Positions 1 through 8,604 of a stretch of DNA of 64,000 nt are shown piece after piece. The translations under genes were made by a program, and so were the position numbers. Below the pieces are notes generated by a model. The model did no database searches, was not told where the DNA came from, and worked only from the letters and a program-made list of their open reading frames with translations. The DNA lies in the NCBI GenBank assembly GCA_964348015.1, contig CAYGBC010000013.1, positions 30,056-94,055 on the forward strand. Direction: 5' to 3'. The first letter of the stretch is position 1, and every line of letters begins with the position of its first letter. This stretch comes from SOIA01 sp964348015 (GTDB lineage Bacteria > Acidobacteriota > Aminicenantia > Aminicenantales > Aminicenantaceae).

Positions 1-816
1 GCCCTCGAGCCTAACGAAGTTCATTACTGGCCCGCTCTGCCGTGGATTCTCTTCACTACGATCGTTGTCAAGCAGTGGTTGGCGCGTTTTGTACGTTTTC
101 TGGGAAAAAGAGTTGACTCCCATGCCATTATCACAAACGCGGCCCATCACAACATCGAGGCCATGATCTCTCTCACAGTCATCGCGGGATTGGTCGCGGG
201 GCATTATTTTCATCATCCTGAGGTCGACGGGTATATCGGGATTCTTGTTTCGTTATGGCTGCTTTACCTGGGATTCACACACGGGCGCGAAGCCATCGTT
301 CCTCTCTTAGGCCAGGCACCGAACCGGGAAATGCTGGAGAGGATCAGAGCCACTGCCAAATCGACCGATGGTGTTGAAGATGTCCATGAGATCACTGTCC
401 ACAACTACGGGTCGCTCTACATGATCACGATGCATGTGGAGATACCCGAGAAATACGGACCGGCAGAAATGCATGAGATCGCGGAGCACTGTGAATGGAA
501 GCTCCGGAAGAAATTCGGTGGAGAAGTGGTGTGCCATACCGATCCTCTTATGGAAAAGACATCGGAGGTCATGGCGATTGAAGACAAATTTAAAAAAGTC
601 CTGGCCAGTTTTCCTGAAGTCGTAGACTATCATGACTTTCGTGTTGTCGCAGCGTCCCAAGAGGAGATCGTACTCGTGGCGGATATCGATGTGAAAGAGG
701 AAGTGCCTGAATTCGAATTCGAAAAGATCGCCAAAGGCTTGGAAGCCAAGTCTATGGAAGAAATCCCGAATATTGTCTACTGTAAGTTTTACATAACTCC
801 AAAATTCGCTTACTGA
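1..816 (+). CDS. Cation diffusion facilitator transporter (5' truncated)
   Basis: The reading frame is open from the first base, so the start lies upstream of the window; 271 codons remain. The protein would be a divalent metal/proton antiporter of the inner membrane. Visible parts are the last transmembrane helices, with a metal-site helix reading N-A-A-H-H-N-I-E, followed by the cytoplasmic ferredoxin-like C-terminal domain rich in His, Asp and Glu. CDF proteins usually carry an aspartate where this one has glutamate, and often another where it has asparagine, so its metal preference may differ. Family assignment is confident; the substrate is unknown. Confidence 0.85.
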   Translation, partial: ALEPNEVHYWPALPWILFTTIVVKQWLARFVRFLGKRVDSHAIITNAAHHNIEAMISLTVIAGLVAGHYFHHPEVDGYIGILVSLWLLYLGFTHGREAIVPLLGQAPNREMLERIRATAKSTDGVEDVHEITVHNYGSLYMITMHVEIPEKYGPAEMHEIAEHCEWKLRKKFGGEVVCHTDPLMEKTSEVMAIEDKFKKVLASFPEVVDYHDFRVVAASQEEIVLVADIDVKEEVPEFEFEKIAKGLEAKSMEEIPNIVYCKFYITPKFAY

Positions 817-879
817 GCCAGGTCGGATTTGAGTCTTCGAGATCCAGAATAAAAGAATATTGTTGAGGTCAAAATAAAG

Positions 880-1389
880 ATGAGACATCGGGGAAAGACA
901 TACTGGCGAAAACACAGAGATAAGCTCCTGAAGAAACACTTGGCAGCTGAGGGGAAAATTCTGGATATTGGCTGTGGGTGGAGAGTTTATTCGGAAAATG
1001 CGGTGAGGTTGGATGTGGATTCGGGCTGTAATCCAGACGTGGTTGCGGATATTCAAAAAGGAACTGATTTTCCGGATAGCCACTTTGATACTGTGCTGAT
1101 GTTCGATGTGCTGGAACACCTCGAATATCCGCAGAAAGCTTTAGAAGAAGTGAAAAGAGTGCTCAAGCCCGGCGGTCTGCTGTATATCACTGTCCCATTC
1201 TGTTTTCCACGCCATGGAGTGGAGTATTACAGGTTCAGCGACCTTGCCCTCCAAAAAATGCTCGAAGGATTCGAAGTTCAGATTACACCGGTAAAGAAAA
1301 GTAAATTCTGGAACCTCATATGGAATTATTACATGCAGGATACGATTGTTGAGGGATATTTTGTAAGGGCCAAAAAAATAAAAAAATGA
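880..1389 (+). CDS. Small class I SAM-dependent methyltransferase
   Basis: This 169-residue protein resembles the Methyltransf_11 family. Motif I reads LDIGCGW, an acidic residue follows in RLDVD, and the D-V-L-E-H-L and L-K-P-G-G-L motifs of SAM-binding Rossmann methyltransferases are present. The spacing between motif I and the acidic residue is short, so it is a compact member. It lacks a membrane segment and is probably cytosolic. A GAGG ribosome site lies about 11 bases before the ATG. It follows the cation transporter by 63 bases and may share its transcript. The acceptor substrate cannot be told from the sequence. Confidence 0.8.
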   Translation: MRHRGKTYWRKHRDKLLKKHLAAEGKILDIGCGWRVYSENAVRLDVDSGCNPDVVADIQKGTDFPDSHFDTVLMFDVLEHLEYPQKALEEVKRVLKPGGLLYITVPFCFPRHGVEYYRFSDLALQKMLEGFEVQITPVKKSKFWNLIWNYYMQDTIVEGYFVRAKKIKK

Positions 1390-1495
1390 GAATTCCTATC
1401 CCAATGATAACGAATTCATACTTCGGCACTAAGGTCTCGAATGATTTGCTTTGAGTGGATTTGCATGAATGCCTGAACTCCGTTAAGAGCATCGA

Positions 1496-1524
1496 TTGAC
1501 ACCTTTTTTTTTCTGTGGTATTAC
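1496..1524 (+). promoter_or_regulatory. Sigma70-like promoter for the tricorn-like protease
   Basis: A perfect TTGACA at 1496-1501 is followed after 17 bases by TATTAC (4 of 6 matches to the -10 consensus). The predicted transcript would start near 1531, giving a leader of about 50 bases before the ATG at 1584. Confidence 0.55.
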
Positions 1525-1583
1525 ACCATTTCCCATGTTTGATCTTTCACCTCTTCGTTTAATTTCCAATTAAGGAGTTTGCC

Positions 1584-4500
1584 ATGAAGCGAATCAGTCT
1601 GTCTGCGTTTTTAGGGATTTTTGCCGTTGTTCTGATAGCTAGTTATTCAAGCGCCGCAGAAAAGCAGCTCATCGGAGCGCGTTACCCGGCCGTTTCCCCG
1701 GATGGAAAACAGATTGCCTTTTCTTACATGGGGGATCTCTGGGTGGTTTCCTCCCAGGGCGGGAAAGCCACACGCTTGACTGACCATGTGGCTTATGACC
1801 GGGAACCGATCTGGTCTCCGGACGGCCAGTGGCTGGCCTTCACTTCGAACCGCAGCGGGAATAACGATGTGTACATCCTCAAAGCACAGGGAGGAATTCC
1901 CCTCCAGCTCACGTATCACAGCGGAAACGACGTGGCGTCCGATTTCACTCCGGACGGCCAATCAATAGTGTTTTCCTCGAGCCGCTCGTCATCCTCCAGC
2001 ATTTTTAAAATCAGCATTAGCGGAGGCAATGCTCAGCCTCTCCTGGACACTTACTGGAGCTGGCCGCATAAAGCCAGAATAAGCCCTGATGGAAAAACAG
2101 TCCTGTTTTCTCTGGGAATGGAGAATAACTTTTTGTGGCGGCGGGGTTACCGCGGGAGCAACACATCGAAGATCTGGACTAAAGGTTTATCTGACCCAAA
2201 GGCCCGGCTTGTATTTGGCGATCAGAGCAATTGCTTCTGGCCGGAATGGAGCGCAGACGGCGAGCAGGTTTATTTTGTCAGCGACAGGCAATTCAACAAC
2301 AAGAATATCTGGAGCATTGTTCCGGATGGCTCTGGTTTGAAACCCATCACGACGTTCCGCCAGGAAGATGTCAAATGGCTCTCCGTAGCGTCCCAAGCCC
2401 CTTTGGCGGTTTACGAGCGAGAGTTCGGGATCTGGATCACTGACCTCAGCACAGGAGATTCTCGGCGTGTTTCGATTGACGCGCCGGCCGAGACCAAGGA
2501 GAACCGGTACTTTTTCGTGAACAATGCGTCCGTCAGCGAGTATAAGCTTTCGCCGGACGGAAAAAAAATTGCCGCTGTAGTGCGGGGCGATATTTTTATT
2601 CTCTCTGAAGAAGGGGGGTATGCAAGAAACATCACCAACACGCCCTGGCGTGAAAGAGACATTGACTGGGACAAGGAGAGCAAAAATATTGTCTATGTGT
2701 CAGATATCGGCGCCAATCCTGAACTCTATCTGGTGCCCGCTCTCGGAAATTCTCAACCCAAACGTCTGACAAAGACCGAGGAAGATGAGCTCGAGCCTCG
2801 CTTTTCTCCTGACGGAAAATGGATCGCTTTCTACGGGGGAAAGCGTCAGCTCCGCCTGATTCAGCCGGACGGAAAAGGGGGCCGGTTGCTGACTGAAGAT
2901 GAGTTCGGCGGCCAATTTGCGGATGGTTTCGCCTGGTCTCCTGACTCGCGTTTCATCGCCATTGTCCCTCAACGAAACGCGAACTCGGATATTTTTGCGG
3001 TCGATGTTGAATCGGGGAAAAAACATCTCCTCACAAACACGGCCTATGATGAGAGTGATCCCCACTGGTCTTCGAACGGGAAATTCATGCTGTTTTCCTC
3101 CAATCGTTTCGGACACAGCTTTCCCGAGTTCACCGGCAAGTGGGATATCTACCAGGTCCATTTCGAGCCGAAAAAGCCAGAGTTCAAGGAAGATGAGTTT
3201 GAGAAGCTGTTTAAAACCGAGGATAAAGAAAAAAAGGAGAAACCCGAGAAGAAAGAGGTTGAAAAAGAAAAAGTCGCGGTTAAATTTAACCTTAAAGACC
3301 TCGACCGTCAGACTGAGACAGTCACCAATACGCTCGGAAATGACAGTCCGTTCATACTCTCACCCAAGGATAACGAGACTGTTTATTTCCGTTCCAATAT
3401 GGACAGCAAAACCCATCTGTGGACGACGAGTTTGAAAGAGGAAGACCGCAGGAAGTATGAGCCTTTTGTGCCCCAGGTGCAGTATCCAAGCTCACTGCAG
3501 TTTGATGCGAAAGGAAAATATATCTATTATTTGAGCCGGGGACGGATAGGGCGGATAGATGTGAACAGCAAAAGGAGTAAAACCATCTCCTTCAGCACGA
3601 AGATCCGTGTGGACAAAATCGCGGATTATGAACAGGCGCTCGGAGAACTCTATTACACCCTGCAGCATTACTTCTATGATCCTGAGCATCACAATGTGGA
3701 TTGGAAAGGGCTTTACGAACATTACCGGCCTGTCCTTCAACAGGTCCGGGAAGACCAGGATTTTTATGATTATGCCAACGAGATGATCGGACACCTCAAC
3801 TCCTCTCATACGGGGATTTCGGGTCCGCGCAGCCGGAGGACCGAAGAGCCGAGCGCTCACGTGGGAGCCGTCTGGGAGTTCACGGATAAAAAAGTCACAC
3901 TGAAGCGGATCATCAAGAACGGGCCTCTGTATGACCGGAAGGGGGGTGTGACTGTGGGGGATGAGCTCGTGGCCGTGAACGGAAAAACCGTCGACGCGAA
4001 GAAAAACATATGGACGTGTTTCAACGGTAGGCTCGGAAAGCGCGTGACGCTCACGTTTAAAAGCCAGAAGCTGAAAAAAAATATTGAAGTCTCTCTCGAA
4101 CCCATTTCTTCTGGAGCTGAAAACCGGCTGAGATTGGAAGAGTGGATCGCGAGCCGCCGGGAGGTCGTCAAGCAGAAAACAGGCGATAAAGTGGCGTACA
4201 TCTACATGCGGGCCATGGGACGAGGAGACCTGAACCGATTTCTCAAGGAGCTGGAACGGGATGCCGTGCCTCGAGAAGGTCTGATACTGGACCTGAGATA
4301 CAATTTTGGAGGCAATGTCCATGACCGTGTGCTTCAAGCTCTGACTAAACCGGTCTATGCCAAGTGGCGAATTCGAGGGCTTTCCGAGACGCCTCAATCG
4401 ACCTTCGGAGTCACCAACAAACCTGTTATTCTGCTGATGAATGAGATCACTCTCAGCGACGGCGAGATGACGGCTAACGGGTTTAAAACGATGAAGAGAG

Positions 4501-4745
4501 GACCGATCATCGGGAACACGACTTACGGATGGTTGATCTTTACGACAGGAAGGAGATTGATGAATGGCGGATATTTCCGACTCCCGTTCTGGGGCTGCTT
4601 CACCTTGGACGGGAAGGATCTGGAGACCAGTGGGGGAGTGGAACCGGATATTTTTGTCATCAATGACCTGAACCATGACCTGATAAATCAAGACCCCCAG
4701 CTGGATAAAGCGATCGAAAAAGCATTAGAGTTGACAAAAAAATAA
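1584..4745 (+). CDS. Tricorn-like protease, S41 family, secreted
   Basis: This 1053-residue protein begins with a cleavable-looking signal peptide ending near ...SYSSAA, so it probably acts in the periplasm. Residues about 30-530 hold WD40-like PD40 propeller repeats (repeated SPDGK and SPDG motifs). A lysine/glutamate-rich linker (about 535-575) follows, then a second set of propeller strands, a tricorn core, a PDZ domain (about 760-840) and the S41 catalytic core. The Ser741-His742 pair in LNSSHTG and Ser958 in ITLSDGE match the tricorn Ser-His and nucleophilic Ser; Glu1014 is a candidate for the fourth residue. Tricorn enzymes trim oligopeptides. The gene stands behind its own promoter, about 105 bases before a secreted M20 amidohydrolase. 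Confidence 0.93.
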   Translation: MKRISLSAFLGIFAVVLIASYSSAAEKQLIGARYPAVSPDGKQIAFSYMGDLWVVSSQGGKATRLTDHVAYDREPIWSPDGQWLAFTSNRSGNNDVYILKAQGGIPLQLTYHSGNDVASDFTPDGQSIVFSSSRSSSSSIFKISISGGNAQPLLDTYWSWPHKARISPDGKTVLFSLGMENNFLWRRGYRGSNTSKIWTKGLSDPKARLVFGDQSNCFWPEWSADGEQVYFVSDRQFNNKNIWSIVPDGSGLKPITTFRQEDVKWLSVASQAPLAVYEREFGIWITDLSTGDSRRVSIDAPAETKENRYFFVNNASVSEYKLSPDGKKIAAVVRGDIFILSEEGGYARNITNTPWRERDIDWDKESKNIVYVSDIGANPELYLVPALGNSQPKRLTKTEEDELEPRFSPDGKWIAFYGGKRQLRLIQPDGKGGRLLTEDEFGGQFADGFAWSPDSRFIAIVPQRNANSDIFAVDVESGKKHLLTNTAYDESDPHWSSNGKFMLFSSNRFGHSFPEFTGKWDIYQVHFEPKKPEFKEDEFEKLFKTEDKEKKEKPEKKEVEKEKVAVKFNLKDLDRQTETVTNTLGNDSPFILSPKDNETVYFRSNMDSKTHLWTTSLKEEDRRKYEPFVPQVQYPSSLQFDAKGKYIYYLSRGRIGRIDVNSKRSKTISFSTKIRVDKIADYEQALGELYYTLQHYFYDPEHHNVDWKGLYEHYRPVLQQVREDQDFYDYANEMIGHLNSSHTGISGPRSRRTEEPSAHVGAVWEFTDKKVTLKRIIKNGPLYDRKGGVTVGDELVAVNGKTVDAKKNIWTCFNGRLGKRVTLTFKSQKLKKNIEVSLEPISSGAENRLRLEEWIASRREVVKQKTGDKVAYIYMRAMGRGDLNRFLKELERDAVPREGLILDLRYNFGGNVHDRVLQALTKPVYAKWRIRGLSETPQSTFGVTNKPVILLMNEITLSDGEMTANGFKTMKRGPIIGNTTYGWLIFTTGRRLMNGGYFRLPFWGCFTLDGKDLETSGGVEPDIFVINDLNHDLINQDPQLDKAIEKALELTKK

Positions 4746-4850
4746 GCGGAGATCAAGTATTAATTTGGGATTTTGTGTAGCCCTGATGGAATTCCGCCCA
4801 TAGAATCGGAGAACACTTTTCTGTCCTGTCTTGAGATAAAGGAGGTCAAA

Positions 4851-6290
4851 ATGGTGCGAATAAAAAAAAGGATGATTGCTTTCCTTTGTCTTGCGGTTTT
4901 TCTGGTTTCATTCACTCTGAAACCTGTTCTTTCGGGGGAAAAGCCGCAGGTCATTCCCAAAGAAACCAAAAAGATGGCGGCGCTGAGAAAGGCGCTGGAT
5001 GCGGAGATCGACAGCTTGAGCGCCCGCATGATCGAGATAAACGACCGGATGTACCACAATCCGGAACCCGGATTCCTGGAGTTTGAAGCGGCCCAAATAC
5101 TGACGGATGAGCTGGAGAAGAACGGCTTTGAAGTGGAGATGGGGGTGCCTGGCCTTCCGGAGAACTTCGACAGGTTGAAAGTGATCGGAGGATTTCCGGC
5201 GGATTATTCGGGTCCTTCGGGCCTCCCCACAGCTTTCAAGGCGAAATACAAAGGACAGTCAGAACATCCGATTATCGGCATTACGGTCGAATACGATGCG
5301 TTGCGGGGAGATCCGCCATTCCATGGCTGCCAGCACAACATGCAGGGACCGACAGGAATCGGCGCTGCGATTGCCCTGGCCCGGGTAATGGAGAAGAATA
5401 ATATTCCTGGGAGCGTTTGGGTCATCGGAGCTCCGGCCGAAGAGGTCGGTCCTCCGGCAAAAGCGGCCATGGCTCAAGCGGGTTATCTGGATGGCATCGA
5501 TTTTATGTTCAGAAGTCACGGCACATCCCGCAGAACACTTCGGTTTCCAGGAGGATTCTCGGCCCGGCACATCCGGCAGATGAAATACACATTCCACGGA
5601 AAATCCGCTCATGCCCAGCAGCCCTGGCAGGGGAGAAGCGCTCTGGATGCAGTCCTCCTCCTTTTCCATTCTGTCGATATGATGAGGGAACACTCCGAGC
5701 CCCAATTCAGGTTTCATGGGATCGTCTCGGACGGGGGGCAGGCTCCGAATATCGTGCCTCAGGAAGCTTCCGCTCTTATGTGGATCAGACATTTGATGGA
5801 CGAGACTCCAGTCGGAGCCGTGAGCCCAAAAAAAGCCAGGGAGATGATCGAGAAAAAGGTCGAGGCACTGGATAACATGGCCAAAGCCGCGGCACTTGCG
5901 ACTGAAACCACTGTGGATATCGATCACTACGGCGAATACCAGCCAGGAATCGCAGTGGGGATTCTCAATGACATCGTGTTCCAGTATGGCGTGGAATACG
6001 GCGGAATCAACGTCGGAAAAAGGGCTGTTCCCAGGCACTGGGAGGAGACCGGGTTTGCGACACTGGTTGTGCCCGGAGCTCATGTGAGTATCGGGACTGA
6101 AGGAATTCCGGATGTGGCGGGACACTCTCAGGAAAACGCGGATATCACCGTAAGCGAGGCCGGGCACAAATCGTTGGTGTTAACCGCTAAAGTCATGGCG
6201 GCGACGGGATTAAGACTTCTGTTGGACCCGAAACTTCGCGAGAAGGCCAAGGCCGAACACGCCTCCTGGCTCGAAAAATACAACAAATAA
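4851..6290 (+). CDS. Secreted M20-family amidohydrolase (AbgB-like)
   Basis: The product (479 residues) is a zinc-dependent M20 peptidase/amidohydrolase. The catalytic region shows EYDALRG, H-G-C-Q-H-N and A-P-A-E-E-V-G, the usual metal and general-base motifs, with later His residues in RSHGT and GHSQEN. An inserted dimerization domain lies in the middle. The closest named relatives are p-aminobenzoyl-glutamate hydrolase subunit B-like proteins, but the substrate here is open. The start was placed at the ATG with GGAGG six bases upstream, which gives a clean hydrophobic signal peptide; an earlier in-frame ATG would bury that signal. It ends 25 bases from the convergent RraA-like gene. Confidence 0.88.
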   Translation: MVRIKKRMIAFLCLAVFLVSFTLKPVLSGEKPQVIPKETKKMAALRKALDAEIDSLSARMIEINDRMYHNPEPGFLEFEAAQILTDELEKNGFEVEMGVPGLPENFDRLKVIGGFPADYSGPSGLPTAFKAKYKGQSEHPIIGITVEYDALRGDPPFHGCQHNMQGPTGIGAAIALARVMEKNNIPGSVWVIGAPAEEVGPPAKAAMAQAGYLDGIDFMFRSHGTSRRTLRFPGGFSARHIRQMKYTFHGKSAHAQQPWQGRSALDAVLLLFHSVDMMREHSEPQFRFHGIVSDGGQAPNIVPQEASALMWIRHLMDETPVGAVSPKKAREMIEKKVEALDNMAKAAALATETTVDIDHYGEYQPGIAVGILNDIVFQYGVEYGGINVGKRAVPRHWEETGFATLVVPGAHVSIGTEGIPDVAGHSQENADITVSEAGHKSLVLTAKVMAATGLRLLLDPKLREKAKAEHASWLEKYNK

Positions 6291-6315
6291 AGTTATCAAA
6301 GCCTGACTCCATTCA

Positions 6316-6975
6316 TTAGACGGTGAAGATGAGACGGCTGTCTTTTTTTTCGGCTATTTTGGAGTAGTGTTCGAAGAAATTGAGCACATCGGTGAGATGC
6401 TTGTCCTCCTCCATTTTCTGGATGGCTTTGGCCTCAATTCTCTGGATGTTCTCCGCAGTATCCAGAATTTTTGAGACTTCCTTTTCGCTCATCACGATCA
6501 CTCCGTCGTTATCGCCGAAAACAATATCGCCGTGGGATACCGGAACACCTCCGCAGCTGACCTGGATCTGAGTCTTGAAGATTTTGGAGGATGTGCCGGC
6601 CTGAGGAGTGATGTACCGTGCGAACATCGGAAAGTTGATTTTCCTTATTCCTTCTACATCGCGACACGCGCCGTCCACCACTATTCCTCCCAGCTTCTTT
6701 TTCTGAGACTCTATGGCAAACATTTCCCCGGCTAAGGCAATATTTTCTCCTCCTCCGTCGATGACGATGACTTCTCCTTCCTGTGCGTCGTGAATGGCTT
6801 TAATGACTGTCAGGAAATCGGCTTTGCACTGGACTGTATGGGCCTTGCCTATCATCTTGACCCCCCGGGTTATGGGGCGGATTCCAGGATCCATGATCCT
6901 CAGTTTGACACCGCAGTCACAGAGACAGGCTGTATCCAATTTTGCGAGTCTGTTTATGATAGTTTTAAGATCCAT
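6316..6975 (-). CDS. RraA-like protein / HMG-CHA-type aldolase family
   Basis: This 219-residue cytosolic protein belongs to the RraA/demethylmenaquinone-methyltransferase-like fold. The conserved pattern G-E-M-F-A followed by VVDGACRDV, with the Arg-Asp pair that in aldolase members binds substrate and metal, is present. Family members include 4-hydroxy-4-methyl-2-oxoglutarate aldolases and oxaloacetate decarboxylases as well as RNase E inhibitors, so a class II aldolase or decarboxylase role is more likely than RNase control in this setting. GGGAGG lies five bases before the ATG. It is transcribed alone, divergently from the phosphohexomutase operon. Confidence 0.8.
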   Translation of the reverse strand: MDLKTIINRLAKLDTACLCDCGVKLRIMDPGIRPITRGVKMIGKAHTVQCKADFLTVIKAIHDAQEGEVIVIDGGGENIALAGEMFAIESQKKKLGGIVVDGACRDVEGIRKINFPMFARYITPQAGTSSKIFKTQIQVSCGGVPVSHGDIVFGDNDGVIVMSEKEVSKILDTAENIQRIEAKAIQKMEEDKHLTDVLNFFEHYSKIAEKKDSRLIFTV

Positions 6976-7206
6976 GATTCCCTCCCTTGCTTGTATCGAG
7001 AATTATTATTACAAATGTTGTGGTGAAAATGATTTGGTTGAAGTAAGAATCCAATCACAATTCCCCAGGTAAAAAGCGAAATTAACGAGTCCATCCGCAG
7101 TCTTTACCGCAGAATCAATCATATTTTCTCAATCTCCCTAAAGTCAAGAGATTAATCATCATTAACCACTGAATCAAAGGTTTTTTCGCCTAGACTCAAG
7201 TGTATG

Positions 7207-7235
7207 TTTAAAGAGGGCATGCAAAAGTATATAAT
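7207..7235 (+). promoter_or_regulatory. Sigma70-like promoter of the hexomutase-nag operon
   Basis: TTTAAA at 7207-7212 (4 of 6 matches to TTGACA) and a perfect TATAAT at 7230-7235 are separated by 17 bases. The predicted transcript starts near 7242, about 13 bases before the ATG of the first hexomutase paralog, leaving almost no leader and no clear ribosome site. Confidence 0.55.
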
Positions 7236-7254
7236 AGGTTGAAAACGGATTTCA

Positions 7255-8604
7255 ATGAAGCTCCTGAAAATAGGCATATCCGGCGTCCGGGGAATCGTCG
7301 GTGAAACAATTATCCCGGAGCTGGTCATGGATTTTGCTTGTGCGTTTGGCACCTATCTCGATTCAAAGAATGTGCTGGTTGGCCGCGATACAAGGATTTC
7401 AGGCCCTATGCTCCACGAAGCCACTCTCGCCGCATTGATTTCCACCGGCTGCAATGTACAGAATCTCAGGATTTGTCCGACTCCCATCATTCAATACATG
7501 GTTAAAGATCTTAAGGCTGGAGGAGCTGTGTCGATTACGGCCGGACACAATGACTTGAAATGGAATGCCTTGACCTTTATCAATCAAGAGGGGACCTATC
7601 TGAACATGTTTCAGGGAGAGGAAGTCCTGGATATCTATCATTTGGGAAAATTTACAAAGGCGTCTGTGGATGAACTGGGATGTGCAGAAACGGTCGAGGA
7701 TTATCTGGACGTCTATTTTAAAGAGTTAAATACGTTTCTGGATTCGGAGTCCATTCAAAAAGCCAAATTTAAAGTGGTCATCGATCCCTGCAACGGAGCA
7801 GGCGCAAAGATCATCGATGTGTTTGCCCGGCATTTGGGATTCGAACTCATCCCTGTGAACAACGAACCGAACGGATACTTTCCTCATGATCCTGAGCCGC
7901 GCCCGAGAAATGCTCAGGAAGTGGCTTCAGTGATCAAGGTCGTTGAGGCGGATGCGGGTTTTCTTCTGAATAGCGATGTCAGCCGGGTATCTCTGGTTGC
8001 GGAAAACGGGGAGACTCTGTCCGAGGAATTCACTCTCCCTCTGATCGCAGACTGTTATCTGGATAAAAAGCCGGGGACAGTCATCACCAACCACTCTTCC
8101 TCGAGGATGATCGAGGATGTGGCGCAGAAGAAGAACTGCCCAGTCATCAAAGCTAAAGTCGGTCAGTCCTATTCTATCCAAGCCATGCTAAACGAAGACG
8201 CCGTTATAGCCGGTGAAGGAAGCGGAAGTGTTGCGGTCCCGACATTCCAGCATGCCTTTGATGGTTTCCTGACAATGGGTTTGATTTTAGAGATCATGGC
8301 TGCAAGGAAAAAGAGGCTTTCCGACCTGGTCAAGGAGCTTCCTCGATATCATATCGTCAAAGAAAAGATCTACTGCCCTCCGACGAGGATCCACTCAGTC
8401 GTCAATGAGGTTAAAAAACTCTTTGCCGACAAGAAAATCGACACTTCGGATGGGATCAAAATTGAGGATCACGACGGTTGGGTGCATGTTCGGACCTCGG
8501 CCACCGAGCCGATGATCCGGATCATTGCCGAAGACAGGTCCAAGGCCAGAGCCAGGGAAAGAGTCGAAGAAGCGCTCAATTTTATTTCTGTGCGGGTGAA
8601 ATGA
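7255..8604 (+). CDS. Phosphohexomutase paralog, predicted catalytically inactive
   Basis: This 449-residue protein has the four-domain alpha-D-phosphohexomutase fold (PGM/PMM/GlmM superfamily) and aligns end to end with the next gene. Its key sites are changed. The phosphoserine loop, normally T-A-S-H-N-P, reads T-A-G-H-N-D, with Gly97 in place of the phosphorylated serine. The metal loop, normally D-x-D-x-D-R, reads N-S-D-V-S-R (239-244), losing two of three aspartates. The phosphate-binding loop TSATEPMIR near the C-terminus and the sugar loop GEGSGS are kept, so ligand binding may persist. The frame is intact over full length, arguing against a decaying pseudogene. A regulatory or partner subunit for the following active paralog is inferred. 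Confidence 0.88.
   Translation: MKLLKIGISGVRGIVGETIIPELVMDFACAFGTYLDSKNVLVGRDTRISGPMLHEATLAALISTGCNVQNLRICPTPIIQYMVKDLKAGGAVSITAGHNDLKWNALTFINQEGTYLNMFQGEEVLDIYHLGKFTKASVDELGCAETVEDYLDVYFKELNTFLDSESIQKAKFKVVIDPCNGAGAKIIDVFARHLGFELIPVNNEPNGYFPHDPEPRPRNAQEVASVIKVVEADAGFLLNSDVSRVSLVAENGETLSEEFTLPLIADCYLDKKPGTVITNHSSSRMIEDVAQKKNCPVIKAKVGQSYSIQAMLNEDAVIAGEGSGSVAVPTFQHAFDGFLTMGLILEIMAARKKRLSDLVKELPRYHIVKEKIYCPPTRIHSVVNEVKKLFADKKIDTSDGIKIEDHDGWVHVRTSATEPMIRIIAEDRSKARARERVEEALNFISVRVK

Noticed and set aside
3492..4691. Long minus-strand open frame opposite the tricorn-like protease
   Set aside because: The plus strand carries the PDZ and S41 catalytic motifs; the opposite frame has no recognisable domain.
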